A DNA stretch of 64,000 nt from Kuschelorhynchus macadamiae (lineage: Eukaryota > Arthropoda > Insecta > Coleoptera > Curculionidae), in NCBI GenBank assembly GCA_030620095.1, contig JAUTXW010001615.1, positions 2,254,001-2,318,000 of the forward strand, written 5' to 3'. The first letter of the stretch is position 1; the number at the start of each line of letters is the position of its first letter. Position numbers and translations under genes: made by a program. Below, in pieces: positions 11,038 to 23,376 of the stretch. The notes beneath the pieces are model-generated. The model made no database searches. It was not told the DNA's origin and was given only the letters and a program-made list of their open reading frames with translations.

Positions 11038-11040
<3 letters not shown>
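10853..11040 (-). mobile_element. Possible Penelope terminal-repeat relic
   Basis: On the minus strand a TATAAAAGGGAG word is followed by short CTTCAGTCTTCAG and GTGAAACGTCAG words in the same order as in the 3' regions of the Penelope relics. The match is weak; it lies between two (TA)n tracts. Confidence 0.25.

Positions 11041-11091
<51 letters not shown>
11041..11091. repeat. (TA)n microsatellite
   Basis: TA tract abutting the left end of the unclassified transposon at 11092. Confidence 0.95.
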
Positions 11092-11096
<5 letters not shown>

Positions 11097-13956
11097 GGAG
11101 CGAAAAACTAATCCTAATTTTTTTTTTTTAATTTTAAGGTGGGCTAGTTTTAAATAAGTGCAACATATAAATATAAAATTCTGTACAAAATTTTATCAAA
11201 TTTGGACTTCATCTTCAGGTGCCACAATACGCATAAATATCAAGAGAATAAAAATTAAAAGAGTGTTCTGCGCTTCGAACGGACTTTCGCTAATTTATCA
11301 TAAAACTTAAATAGTTAAACAATAAATTACCCAGAACTCACCGCGAGGAGGTATCCGTACCTGGAGTTCCGCCCGCCCTACACTCCCACTAATTAAGACG
11401 TTTAGTTAAACTCTTTTTTAGTATTAAAGTTAGGCATCTCAGACCTTGATTTTAGCTTTGTCATTATAAAGCCATCCCTAGCTTCTGTTCCTGAAACTGC
11501 TAATGATGCCTCTGTAACTAGCTTCACCATTCTCTCAACAGCTTGAGTGTGGCAGGGAAAATTTTCCAGATCCATTTTCGGAGTCGATTTTATAAGCTCT
11601 AGTAGTTCTGGGTTAGAAATTGATGCAATAATTGGAGGTTCAGATATCTTGCATGTTTGCCAGTTAATGAGGTCCTCGTAACTGTTTGCAGAAAAGTTCA
11701 GCTTAGGCACGACAAATTGTCTTATAGTAGCACTTGACTCTGGAATGCGGCTTTCTCTAAATTTCAATATGCGTCTTAAGCTAAGTTCACGAATATGTTG
11801 CCTTTCATCATTTAACATGCAAAGTAACAGGTTCTCTAAATGGGCAAAATAGGAGTTTCTTTCTATAACCGCGTCAATAATTTTCAGAATATTTTGAGGA
11901 AGATATCTTGAACGTGTTATCATTTCCAACAAATGCTTTGGGCCGTCTAAACAAGAAGGTTTGGTTTTTATATTAAACCAGGTAGGCGCATATACTTTCA
12001 TAACAAAAGTCGCTAAAATGTTAAGACTTTCAGAAGGTACTTCTGTAGCCGCATATAAGCGCAGTATTCTGTTAGCACAGGTTAGCCATCTGGAATGAGC
12101 CAGAGGTCCTGGATTCTTGCATGAAAGATCTTTTGTTATAGTTCCAGATGATATCGCCAAACACATTTCATGTAAGTATTTCTGATCAGTACTTAATAAT
12201 TCGTTATCCACATGAGGCATCTCGACTTCGATAGGTTGAAAATTTATGATGGGAAGATTCTCACAACCTTCTAATTGTTTTACTATTTCTCCAGCATACC
12301 CGCGAGGACCTGTTGTTGAACCATCCAAAAATTGAAATAGATGCCTCAGAGGTAGGTCATTTGCATGCAGCATACAGATGAACCATTGCAAAGGTCTTCC
12401 TATTGACCTTTCTATTTGAGCAATTACTCCATTTTTATGACCGGTGTTTATCACAGTACCATCGCAGCCTATTGCAACTAATCTGGATTTATCAATTCTT
12501 TCATAAATAAAGTTTTTTAAGCATTCTTTTATATCTTTCGCACATCCAGTGGTAGGGATAACATGGCCTAAATATTCGGATCCAGGTTCTTTTACTATTG
12601 CAATATGCTCTTCTACAATTATCTTTCTATGTAGTTTTGAACCCATGGGAATGTACTGAATAGTTTTATCTTTACGCCTGTCAAAGTAAATACCTTTCAG
12701 GATACGTTTTGCTCGTCTTACATTGTGTACTATTGACAACCTTTTTTTCTTTCTTGCCCTTCTAATTTTGCTTCGATCAATTACTTTAGATTGGTCTTTT
12801 TGATTTATCACACCAACGTCTTGAAGAACTGCACTCGCTATCATTGCTGCCGATCGATCCGAGACGCCAGTTCGATCACACACTGCAGACAATTTATCCA
12901 AATTGACTCGCATTTGCGATGTGCTAGCTTTATCTGGATCTAACTGAGCTGAGGAACATGATTTTAAAATGAACTCTGGGTCACTTATTTCAGAATCGCT
13001 ACTTTCGCTTGTACTTGAAGATAGTGTTTCGGTTGGCTCCGATAGGGTAGGGCACGTCGGTTGAGCACTTAAGGAACTACTTTTCTTTAAGCGTTTCTCC
13101 GTTTTTATTTTTCTTTAATTTTTTTTCTTCAATAATTTTGCCGTTACTAAGTCCACTCCTCCAATGACCATTTGCCTCAAATGTCTTTGGTCGTTTAAGA
13201 AATTTCGTTCTTTTGGAGGTACCTTTTCTTTGCAAGGACAAGAACTAAAGTCACTACACTTACAATAGCAAATATCAAAAAGTTTACTCTTAGCCTCTGC
13301 TAAAAACAAACACGATTTTGAGTTTTTTCTAGATATAGGATACTTTTTAACTTTTCTAAATTTTGAGTGATAGTCTTTTAGCATCTGGAAAATTCGACGA
13401 TCGCTAAGAACCGGCAGGCAAGCCTTACTCCAAATATTTTTAATGTCTCTTATCACCACATTGGCGATATCGGCAAAACTAGGCTCCTTGTTGCATTCTT
13501 GTAATATTTCAAAACGAATAAATAAATAATGTTTCATAACAGTCTGCTTTGGAGCACCAAAAACAGGACATGACACGTTTTTACGCGTTTTCGGCATGAT
13601 TCGCACACTTAAAACACTGCAACTATGCTGCTTGACGATAAGACAACAACTAATGATTACGGGCTAATAACGACGCCAGAAAAATGTGCGTAAACAAGCG
13701 GCGTTGCCAAGTATGGTAGAAAATAACTAAGTAGGGGTTTTAAAAAATTACATTTTTATAATTTAATAATTAAAAAATATTGTTTAGGTTCGTTAAGGTT
13801 TTTTGAAAAGATTTGCGTATTTGAAATTTTTAGGCTTTATGTGGCACCTGAAGTCATGTTTGAAAAAAACTGAAATTTTGGCAAATGAATCTTCTTACTA
13901 AAAGGCAACTTTTAGAAACTAGCCGTTAGCGAAAAATAAAAGTTAATTTTTTCGCT

Positions 13957-13958
<2 letters not shown>
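11092..13958 (-). mobile_element. Unclassified DNA transposon with short TIRs, inserted in (TA)n
   Basis: The ends share TGGAGCGAAAAA in inverted orientation (near 11095 and 13957), and a second inverted word, TTCAGGTGCCACA, sits inside each end (11214-11226 and 13840-13852). Both borders are (TA)n tracts, so the target is TA or TATA but cannot be resolved. The single gene (11402-13597) encodes a conserved protein of the kind found as repeated uncharacterised loci in insects. I cannot assign a superfamily with confidence; a Sola-like or hAT-fold relative is possible. Confidence 0.7.
11402..13597 (-). pseudogene. Transposase-like protein of the unclassified element (one stop)
   Basis: 732 codons in a single frame from the ATG at 13597 (MPKTRKNVSCPVFGAPKQ) to 11402, interrupted only by TAA at 13115-13117. 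The N-terminal third has a Cys cluster (CYCKCSDFSSCPCKEK) that may bind zinc. A Ser/Glu-rich linker follows. The C-terminal part (from about 12913) has motifs that look like an RNase H-type catalytic core: GCDGTVINTGHKNG, WFICMLHANDLPLRHLF, HSRWLTCANRILRLY and CHTQAVERMVKLVTEAS. Asp in GCDGT and Glu in AVER are my candidate acidic residues, with the C..LH and RW words reminiscent of hAT folds. Stop apart, the frame is remarkably intact, suggesting a recent insertion. Function as a transposase is inference. Confidence 0.75.

Positions 13959-14039
<81 letters not shown>
13959..14039. repeat. (TA)n microsatellite
   Basis: About 80 bp of TA between the right end of the unclassified transposon and the structured repeat at 14040. 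Confidence 0.95.
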
Positions 14040-14040
<1 letters not shown>

Positions 14041-14663
14041 GAAACCAGTAACGGTAAGGATTACTCCTTCACCATTTTGTCGAGAATCGACCAAAACATG
14101 ACGCTATGTTTGTTTCCAGGGCCAAGGTGCCAATCTGCTACCGTGGTGTCTGCCCCGGCAAGGCTCATCAGGCAGTTTCCTTGGGGGGTATCGGTATTAA
14201 AACCGAAATACCCCAACCCTGAAACAAACAAGGTGACATGTCATTCGACTTTGAAAGTCGACGAGGGAAATAGGCAACCAGTGGCGCCATCTGTAGGTAC
14301 TATGGTGCAACTAAATCGCTTTAGATGCGACCTACTTTGGAGCACAAGACGACACATCTGTGCAAAAATAAATGAGAAACAGAAATTTCAATTTCTGTGC
14401 GGTTCTTGGTCGTAAAAGTTATACGAAACCAGTAACGGTAAGGATTATTCCTTCACCATTTTGTCGAGAATCGACCAAAACATGACGCTATGTTTGTTTC
14501 CAGGGCCAAGGTGCCAATCTGCTACCGTGGTATCTGCCCCGGCAAGGCTCATCAGGCAGTTTCCTTGGGGGTATCGGTATTAAAACCGAAATACCCAAAC
14601 CCTGAAACAAACAAGGTGTCATGTCATTCGACTTTGAAAGTCGACGAGGGAAATAGGCAACCA

Positions 14664-14665
<2 letters not shown>
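14040..14665 (+). repeat. Structured repeat, 384-bp period, bounded by (TA)n
   Basis: A 243-bp unit (14040-14282) starting CGAAACCAGTAACGG and ending GGCAACCAGT recurs at 14424-14665, giving a period of 384 bp with a 141-bp spacer. The unit is GC-richer than its surroundings. It contains two clear hairpins: GGGGTATCGGT with ACCGAAATACCCC near 14185-14214, and CGACTT with AAGTCG near 14245. The spacer has another (CAGAAAT with ATTTCTG). (TA)n lies on both outer sides. It may be a non-autonomous element or a retrozyme-like repeat; no hammerhead consensus was found in it. Confidence 0.6.

Positions 14666-14713
<48 letters not shown>
14665..14713. repeat. (TA)n microsatellite
   Basis: TA tract directly continuing from the end of the structured repeat. 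Confidence 0.95.
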
Positions 14714-14720
<7 letters not shown>

Positions 14721-15220
14721 AACCCTTAAATTTCAATTTTTAGTGTACAGAGGTGGATTTAAATAATTTCTGTAATGGACAAATTTTATCTTCATAATAT
14801 CTGTATTATAGAGTTAGTAAGAAAAACTTTTACTTTGTACCTGTCTCGTAAGAAGTTTGAAATCAGCTAAAAGTGTATGAGTCTTTGGTATTATATTTTT
14901 AAAGTATACGGCGTCTGTGGCAAAAACTTGGTGGTGACCCCTCTGGTAATGTTATGTTTAAAAAGAAACAGGAAGCTCAATACCGATTTTAAGGAAACTT
15001 TGGAAAATGTATATTTTTGATTGGCAAGGAGGGGATTTAATGAATATTTCGTGATACTTAATTCAGAACCACATGTTAGAAAATGGCATATATTTTGAAA
15101 AGTTATATAATAAAGCACTCTCTTGGATGTTCGGAAATTATTTAATACTGAAAAACAATATGTCTGTGACACAATAGCTTTGAATTTCGGACAGATGGTT
15201 TTGCGCCTTTGTATGTATAT
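14714..15220. other. No gene recognised
   Basis: AT-rich intronic sequence with no supported feature. Confidence 0.5.
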
Positions 15221-16728
15221 TGTATTTTAATAATTTAAGTGGGCAACATATGGGAATTTTTTTATTAACTACACAATCAAAATAAAAATGTTGCCAAAAG
15301 TTGGTGCATCCTTGATAATCATATAAAGTGTACTTAGAATGGTTGCAAGTCAAACAGCGTACAGAGTAGGTCAAAAAATACTAAAATCATGCAAGAGTAA
15401 AGTACCCTTATTTCGAAAGATTCAGCAAAATTTTATTAAGGAATGTTGTTTAGCATCAAAAGTTCTGCCTGGATACCAAAACATAGCCTCATGAGAAAAA
15501 AAAATTTTGGTAATTATCAAAAACACTTTCATAGTTTAATCAAAATCAGATCAGCATAACTTCGTTCAAATTTAAGTATACTTGTGAAATTTTACTGGAT
15601 TTTTAATTTTTTAGAGAATCACAAACTTCAGGTTTGTTGCAACGATATTAAACACAACTTGGAAATTTCGCCAATATTCTTTTTAACAAGATGAAACATT
15701 TGTGAAGAAAATATGCTCATTAAAAAACTTTCATTTGAAGTGCAAAATTATAAAATTGTTATTAAATAACTGTACATATTAATTGACAAACCTGAAATCC
15801 TATACTAAGATAATCGCGGATACCCATGGAAAAAACAAATAAGGGTTAGAAGTAAAAATTATGACAGTTCGGTGGCGTTAATTAATTATATTTATTACAT
15901 ATTAACTTTATTTGATTTAAAATGCCTCGTCCAAGACAATTAACGCTAGTCGAGAAGGCAGAATTAATTTTGATATGTGGGGATAATTATAAAACAGTGC
16001 GTGACTCAGCAGATATTTTCAATGAACGACATTCAGACAAACAAGTTCACTACTCAACTGTAAGTAGAATTTTAATAAACTTCAAACAGACAGGATCTTT
16101 AGACTATAAATATAAAAATGAACGTGCCGAAACTGTTTGTACTGAAGAAAATCAATTAGCGGTACTGCAAATGAAAGTTTTTTAATATGCATATTTTCTT
16201 CAGAAATGCTTCTTCTTGTTAAAAAGAACATTGGCGAGATTTCCAAGTTGTGTTTAATATCGCTGCAACAAACCTGAAGTTTGTGATTCCCTAAAAAATT
16301 AAAAATCCAATTTAATTTCACAAGTATACTTAAATTTGAACGGAGTGGTGCGGATCTGATCTGATTTTGATTAAACTATGAAAGTGTTTATGATAATTAT
16401 CGAAAAAGTTAATTTTTCAAAAACTTCTTTGATTTTTCCAAAAACTTTTTTTTTCTCAGGAGGCTATGTTTTGGTATCCAAGCATAATTTTTGATTCTAA
16501 ACAACTTTTCTTAATAAAATTTTGCTGAATTTTTCGAAACAAGAATACTTTACTCTTGCATGATTTTAATATTTTTTTACCTACCCTGTATGCTGTTTGA
16601 CTTGCAACCATTCTAAGTACACTTTATATGATTATCGAGGATGCACCAACTTTGGGCAATATCTTTATTTTGATTGTGTAGTTAATAAAAAAAATTCCCA
16701 TATGTTGCACACTTAAATGACCACGCTG
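15221..16728 (+). mobile_element. Deleted long-TIR mariner-like element
   Basis: Two inverted arms of roughly 520-550 bp (about 15221-15745 and 16176-16728) surround a 430-bp centre. The right end reads CAGCGTGG when reversed and is followed by TA; the left end is more degraded. The centre contains the start of a transposase gene only, so this is an internally deleted, non-autonomous copy. Confidence 0.75.
15922..16185 (+). pseudogene. Mariner-like transposase, N-terminal fragment
   Basis: The ATG at 15922 opens MPRPRQLTLVEKAELILICG, an N-terminal helix-turn-helix of the same type as in the complete mariner genes nearby; YSTVSRILINFKQTGSLDYK is its second half. After about 80 codons the frame runs into the right inverted arm and stops. 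No catalytic residues remain. Confidence 0.75.
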
Positions 16729-17373
16729 TATATAATTAACTAATTATTAAAATTAAAATTAGGTCGCAAAACATCTCGCGGACTTTGTACAAGTGTTGTA
16801 GCAATAATTCGAAAAATAACCGTAGACAGAAAACACTAGAGTTTTCCTTTACTAGAGCTAAACTATGTTCCTCGTTTTCGGTTACTAATTGTCTCTGAAA
16901 TCTACGCACTCTTTGTAATAAAGACACAAATTTTTCTCACTCGCACGCCGGGAAGAATACCCTATCTTTTTCAGTATGTTTTGGACGTAAAATGTGCGTT
17001 CGGTCCACAACTAAGTAACATGTTATTAATTATTTTTATACATTTTTAAAATTCACACAACATGTCAAGTCGCTATGAAATATCTCACATAACAAAACAA
17101 CTGCAACTTCTGTGGTTTATGTTCATTGAGCCCTGCTATTTGTCAGCGAGGTTGCAGTGTAGGCATTTTTAAGGTAAAAATTAAGTAATAGATCAGTTTC
17201 TTATTCTCCATATTTAGATTGTTGAGATATTTTATTAAGAAAAAACTGTAGGAATTTTATAGTAAATGATATAAATAATTGTTTTATAAATTAAAATTAA
17301 TAAAAATATTAGCTTTGTGCATAAAAATTAATAATACAAAATAGAACTTTAACATAATAGACCCATTATTTTG
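16729..17373. other. No gene recognised
   Basis: AT-rich sequence between two mariner relics. A minus-strand frame at 16736-16927 (MSLLQRVRRFQRQLVTENEE) is short and unrecognised; I do not call it a gene. Confidence 0.4.
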
Positions 17374-17375
17374 TA

Positions 17376-19250
17376 GGGTGTCCACGAACAACCCCTCGAA
17401 AATGAAAGGGGTGATTCTACATAAAAAAAAAACATGAAAAAATTTTCATAATAACCTAGGTCTGAAAATGCTTCGTTACGGAGATGTAAGGTGTTATATA
17501 AATTTTATTTTATTTTTTATTAAATATCTGTTGCAATTAATAAAATTGTCTCACAAAATTGGATATTCGGAGTATATTTTGGGTGAGGAATCAAAATTTG
17601 GTATTTGATTTCATGTGACACTTAGAGGCCGCTACGTACGCTACTATTATTTATGTAAATTTGCTCTAACTTTTTTGGCGATGCAATTCTGGGTTTTTTT
17701 ACGAATAAATATTAATCTTGTACCTTTTCTAAGCAAAAAAGCTATACTTACTCAACAACGCTAAAGTAACCGTTCTCGCGCAATTTGCAAGTTTATCCTT
17801 CGATGCAAGGAAAACAAATTTTTAAATAATAATAATTTAAGGTGTATTTATTTCAAGATAATACAAAATTAAAGGTAAGTATGAATTATTCTAAACTATA
17901 ATAAATGCTTCACATGATGACCGTTAGTTTGAAGGCATAGTGTAATTCTTTTTTTTTAAACGTCTCATAAGTCTATAAATATTCTGCATTTGTCTGAACT
18001 CATTGTGAATTCGCAACCAGAGCTGCTCACGCGTTTGTATTGAAACGCAGCATACATGGCTTTTGAGAAAACCCCATATACAAAAATCACAAAGATTAGA
18101 CCAGTTCAATAGACTAGCTCTCTATTGAACTGGTCCGCCTCTACCAATCGACTGATTTTTGTAAGTCTGATCCAGATATTGACACAAATTTCGACTAAAA
18201 TGACACCCATCGTGCATAAACTACATGGCTTGCTGAATATTTAAAGGAACTTCCTCTAGTAATGTGGGTAAAATATTCTGAAGAAAATTTAAATACTCTT
18301 CTTCTGTTAGTCGACGTGGCAACACGACAGCTCCAATTAGGTTGTTTACAATACCAATCCACACATTAATACTAAACCTATGTTGATGTTTGGTTTCTTT
18401 CACAACATAGGGATTATCCCCAACACATGCATAATGATATGAATGTTGTATGGGTGGGATGGATTCTATTCGGAAACTTTTCAACATATCTACGTTGTGC
18501 CGTTACACTGAACTTCCCCGTAGATTAAATGCATATGTGCATATTCTTCATTACTAAAGGAAACCATTAAAAAAAAAAATGTATATTAAAATCTTACTTT
18601 CAGTTAAATCAAATTATTAATATTATAATAACAATTTGGTAAAAATGACCCTTGCGTTTATTATTGTTAAGAACGGTTACCTAGCATTGTTGATTAAGTA
18701 TACCTTTTTTTATGAATCAATACTTACACTTTCCTAAGCAAAAAAAATATACTACGTTCTCTAAAAAAAAATTACACTATGCCTTCAAACTAACGGTCAC
18801 CACGTGAAGCATTTATTATAGTTTAGAATAATTTATACTTACCTTTAATTTTGTATTGTCTTGAAATAAATACACCTTAGTTTATTATTATTAAAAAATT
18901 AGTTTTCCTTGCATCGACGCATAAACTTGCAAATTGCTCCAGAACGGTTGCCTCTAGCGTTGTTGAGTAAATATAGCTTTTTCGCTTAAAAAAAGGTACA
19001 AGAATAATATGTAACCGTAAAAAAACCCAGAAGTGCATCGACAAAAAATTTACATAAAAAATAGTAGCGTACGTAGCGCCCTCTAAGTGTCACATGAAAT
19101 CTAATACCAAATTACGATTCCTCACCCAAAAAATACCCCCAATGTCCAATTTTGTGAGAGAATTTTAATATTTGCAACAGATATTTAATAAAAAATAAAA
19201 TAAGATTTATATTTTCAACACCCTGAATCTCCGTAACGAAGCAGAAGTGA
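17376..19250 (-). mobile_element. Degenerate long-TIR mariner-like element
   Basis: The left end (GGGTGTCCACGAACAACCCC after TA) and long inverted arms identify it: 17465-17955 mirrors 18771-19247, including TGTCACATGAAATC and CTCACCCAAAA words. The outer ~90 bp of the right end are missing, so the element is truncated there. Transposase remains lie between the arms. Confidence 0.75.
17946..18487 (-). pseudogene. Mariner-like transposase, C-terminal two thirds, decayed
   Basis: On the minus strand FSINVWIGIVNNLIGAVVLP and EEYLNFLQNILPTLLEEVPL match the middle of DD41D-type transposases. A stop follows QQAM, then the second catalytic motif FMHDGCHFSRN. The third region is broken: GRGGPVQ, a stop, and after a small rearrangement LCDFCIWGFLKSH, where the catalytic Asp would be the D of CDF. 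A 14-bp inverted repeat (18099-18112 with 18122-18135) lies at the break. The N-terminal DNA-binding part is absent. Confidence 0.75.
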
Positions 19251-19412
19251 GTCATACTATCATCTGTGAAAATATTTGTAGTCAAACCCCTAACTCCGTC
19301 TACATATTGCATATTGAAGTGGACTGGGATTTTAACATGTATGAATTATCGTAAGGTGTTTAGGGCGTTTAATGGCCATTATTACAGAAAAAACTAAAAT
19401 ATTTCCTTACAG

Positions 19413-19550
19413 ATAGAACACAAGATATGAAATATGACAGTCGGAAAGAAGTCATTGAAACTCCAAGTGAATTTATTAGCAGCATTATAGAAAATTCCAA
19501 AGTGGTGATTGAGAGGTTCAATTTGAAGCCAAGAGGATTATCTTCTTTGG
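19413..19550 (+). CDS. Host gene exon B
   Basis: An open 138-nt block between TTTCCTTACAG and G|GTATAC, entering and leaving in phase 1. With exon A it continues the same reading frame through a split Asp codon. The peptide contains MKYDSRKEVIETPSEFISSI and ENSKVVIERFNLKPRGLSSL. It falls between a mariner relic and a LINE but shows no similarity to either. The product is not recognised. Confidence 0.75.
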
Positions 19551-20080
19551 GTATACATTTATATCTTTAATACCAAGAGTATATAAAACTTACGATATTT
19601 ATGTTTTCTAAGACTAAACCTTTTTTAGTTCCTGTTTCTAATAACATCATCAAGGAAATTTATTGTTTTGTATTTTTTAAATTTAAAAAAAATTGATACT
19701 ATTTGTCAGTTTTGTAACAAGATGGAACATCGTTGCATAACAAAGTATCGAATAGTCTGAACGAGAATTCCACAACAGAACAACGTAACACCGCAACGGC
19801 CTTGTAACCATATGTCGGATTATAGATTTCTTGGGGCCTGGGACTATTTTAAAAAAAAGGGCCTCCTAGAATCAAAAGCCACTCAAAATTTAGCCAAAAG
19901 GATTATATTATAGACCCTATTGTTTTGCAACAACTTGTATACATTTTTCAAAAATCTTAAAATAAGCTTTTTTCCGAAACCGTTACTTAAATGAAAAATT
20001 TATAATATATAAGGGAACGTTTCACCCTCTTGGAACTGGAGTTTTGAAAAATTAGTTCTAGTTCCTACAATCAACATGTC

Positions 20081-20320
20081 TGCCAAAATACAGCTTTTTA
20101 CGTCCAGCGATTTGAGCAGGATCGTGATTAACCAGTCACCCGATTTTTTGAAACACCCTGTATGTATTTTTAAAAAATCTTAAAAAATCTAAAAAATAAA
20201 ATAAAATACACGTCTTTAAGTCCTTTCTTATCGAACCACTACACACTATTATCAACCTGTATACCAAAATTCAGCTTTTTACATCAAGCGGTTTGAGCAG
20301 GACCGTGATTAATGAGTCAG
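20081..20320 (+). repeat. Degenerate tandem repeat, about 180-bp period
   Basis: The phrase AAATACAGCTTTTTACGTCC...TTTGAGCAGG...CGTGATTAA at 20090 recurs with few changes near 20270. Two units only; the origin is unknown. The rest of 19551-20489 shows nothing else. Confidence 0.5.
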
Positions 20321-20864
20321 TGAGTGGTCAAGTCATTTAAGGCTTTTATATATTAGTATAGACAAAACATACTGTAAGTTACTGTTTCTGATAACATAAA
20401 ATCTAACACTAAAAAACAAAAATCAATCAAATTTAAAATTCCTTATTAGTACTAGTAAATTGGGCCTCACATATTCATAAGACTCGGTATAAAAGCACCA
20501 GGTATTATTTCTATAATTAATAATAACACTCAATATAAATATTTATTTATTTATAAAATAATACAATTTTACTACCTACCACTACGACTTAAGAAATACA
20601 AAAATAAATATGTATTTACAAAAATAATGCAATACAAAGGCGAACCACAAAGAAATTTATATCAAACTTACATGGGCCAAACCGCAGTTAAATACATCAA
20701 ATTAGTCTTGATGAAAATTGTATGCATTACACATACTATTTATTGAAGAGTACTTATAGATATTTGGTACATAGAAAGATTAAGAATGGCGAGCTGACGT
20801 TCTAGGTACCAGAAACTGCAGCTGGCTCAAAATATCACTACATTCAATCCTGTTATGTAAGATT

Positions 20865-23376
20865 TTATAAAGAAACTAACTTTAGCTGAAGCACAGTGCG
20901 CCGATCAGCCAAGGAGTGAAACGAATGCCTACGCAATAATTCTCTTTCGGGGATGCCGACTTCAGGATACCGATCGTCAATTTTTGAACTTAAATATTTT
21001 AGAAAACGTCGCTGGACTTGTTCGATACGGCCTACATGTACCTGATAGTAAGCCGACCATATCACAGAGGCATACTCAAGTCTTGACTTCACGAAAGCGT
21101 AATAAAGTAATTTTAAGACACTTTGATTCTTAAAATCTATCGAGTTTCTTATGATAAAACCCAGTGATTTGAAACATGTTTTTATAAGATCATTTATATG
21201 AGGTACAAAAGAAAGCTTTCTGTCATATACAACACCAAGATCACGAAAATACTCCACTCTTTCCAACATTTCGTTATTAATTTTATATTCATACAGTATA
21301 GTACTATGCTTTAAAGAGAATGTTATTATACTACATTTTTTTATATTTAACGGTAATTTATTTTTATTAGACCAATCAAAAATTTTGTCAATTGACAGCT
21401 GCAAAGTATTACAATCTTCCGGGCTTTTTATACGAGCATAAATCTTCAAATCATCTGCGTAAAGAAGCATGTGATTATCCAGATTATTAATTATACTATT
21501 GATGAATAAGTTAAACATTAAAGGACCCAAAATAGACCCTTGTGGCAACCCTGAAGTAGCCTCCAACTGCACGGATGATTGACCACAGCATTCCACCGTT
21601 CTACCGGTTAGTCTATCAAAATATTGTGGTCAAGTTTGTCGAAAGCTTTCGAAAAATCTGTATATATTACGTCAACTTGACAATTATTATCAAAAGCTTC
21701 TGCTATCAATCGCGTAACACAAACAAGGTTGGAGACTGTTGACTTTCCCTTGACAAAACCATGCTGATTATCCGCGAGTTTATTTTTAACCTGAAAGTAC
21801 AAATTTCTATTCAGGAATATTTCAAAACCTTTAGAAAAGTTTTTAATTATACTTACTGGACGATAGTTTTCGATTTTATTTTTATCTCGTTTTTTAAAAA
21901 CAGGAATTATTTTAGATAATTTCCAACAATCCGGAAACTGCGATGTTTTAATTGATAAATTAAAAAGTATTGTAAGAGGCTTTGCAAGAAGACATGCACA
22001 GTCTCGTAATAAAAATGATGGTATTTTATCTGGACCTACCGCCCCTTTCGGTTTTATTTTTTTTAAACAGCGTAAAATATCGTTCTCAGTAGCGCATTTT
22101 ATAAAAACGGTGTCCACAATAGCGCTGATTCTCTGAGGATTTAGTCTATCACTATCGGGCACAATATACGAGGACCGGAAAAAATTGGCAAATGCATTTG
22201 CAATCGATGTGTGATCTTTAAAACTGTCCTCGCCTAATGTCATTATTTCTGGAAACTGCTTATTATTTCTTTTTTACTGTTAATTAATCGCCAAAATTTT
22301 AGATTAGGGATTAGTCGTAATATCATTTTCGAAACCTCTTCCATGCCCTGAATTTTTGTCTAATTTTTCGTATTATTTGAGAATTCAACCAAGGTGGATA
22401 GTTTCTGCGACGCTTTCCTGTTTTTGGAACAAAAAGATCCAGGATTTCGTAAATTTTAAAATAAAACATTTCACAAGCAGAATTTACGTCATTGGCGCTG
22501 CACAAAAAGTCGCAGTTAATATTAGTCATATGCGAGTCAAGATTTATAAAATCAGCGTTTTTAAAGTTATAAAAAATGTTGTGGTCTTTTGCTTATTAAA
22601 TTTTTTTTCATATGTCACGCTACAGTGAACTAACAGAGCTGGATGATGTATATCTTTAGGAAGCAAAAAATCCTCAGCCTTTTCAACTTCACATAAAAAA
22701 GTATCAGAGTTACATTGCACAAAATCTAGCAAACGATTATTTAAATTTTTTACAAGTTTATACTGTTTTAGGCTGAAAAATTCCATAAAATTTAACAAAC
22801 AGAAGGTGTTATCATCAATATTCTCACCAGATAATGTGTTCGAGAAGTCGGGCAAATTAAAATCATCTAAAAATAAAATTTGCGATTCGTATAAAAAATC
22901 CAGTGCACTTATTTCTTCAAATACTTGATTATATTCATCTATACTAGTTTTAGGTGGTATATAAACTAAAAATAAATAATAAATGCAAGAAGGCATGTTT
23001 ACTTTAACACCAATAATATCAACACATTCTGGAAAATTTTTAATTTTTAGAACTGTAACTGCATAAATATTTTTTATTGCCAAGAAGACTCCACCCCCTC
23101 TTTTACAACCCAATTGACTATAGTTCCGATCTGCACGAAATACTGTGGATCGAGAATCGCATATTTCAGTATTGAAAATACCGGATTCAGCCAAGTTTCG
23201 GTAAACGCGGGTACATCAAAATCGGCAGCCGAAATCGAATTCAGCAAGTCACCCGTTTTAGTTCTGAGGCCTCGCACATTCTGATAATAAAATGTTATTT
23301 TGAGAGAGTGAGAAAGGGAATGGACATGTGAATCCGCACTGCCAGTGTTTAAACGATTTAAAGAAATGGGCGACAT
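20865..23376 (-). pseudogene. LINE1 ORF2: endonuclease and reverse transcriptase, broken
   Basis: The endonuclease domain begins at 23376 (FYYQNVRGLRTKTGD, then TETWLN, RGGGVFLAIKN and a FLDDFNLPDF motif in place of the usual GDFN). The reverse transcriptase starts near 22243: GAVGPDKIPSFLLRD, NYRPVSII, GFVKGKSTVSNL, motif A TDFSKAFDKLDH, motif B TSGLPQGSILGPLMFN, motif C YADDLKIYA, and the conserved CR1/jockey downstream region FRDLGVVYD. Frames are broken at about 23190, 22540, 22320 and 21600; at 21600 some 20-30 residues between motifs A and B appear deleted (DKLDHNIL runs into RLTGRTVECCGQ). Not functional. Confidence 0.85.

Noticed and set aside
13115..13117. Programmed stop-codon read-through in the unclassified transposase
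   Set aside because: A single TAA within an A-rich run is more simply a point mutation; no downstream structure or conservation supports recoding.
14040..14665. Hammerhead ribozyme in the structured repeat
   Set aside because: The minus strand has CTGATGAG but no GAAA follows a pairing stem at the right distance; the match is to one word only.
14077..14729. + strand open frames in the structured repeat
   Set aside because: They differ between the two units, run into (TA)n and show no protein-like conservation; the hairpins explain the sequence better.
16736..16927. Minus-strand 63-codon frame as a gene
   Set aside because: No family, no splice context and it ends in low-complexity AT sequence.
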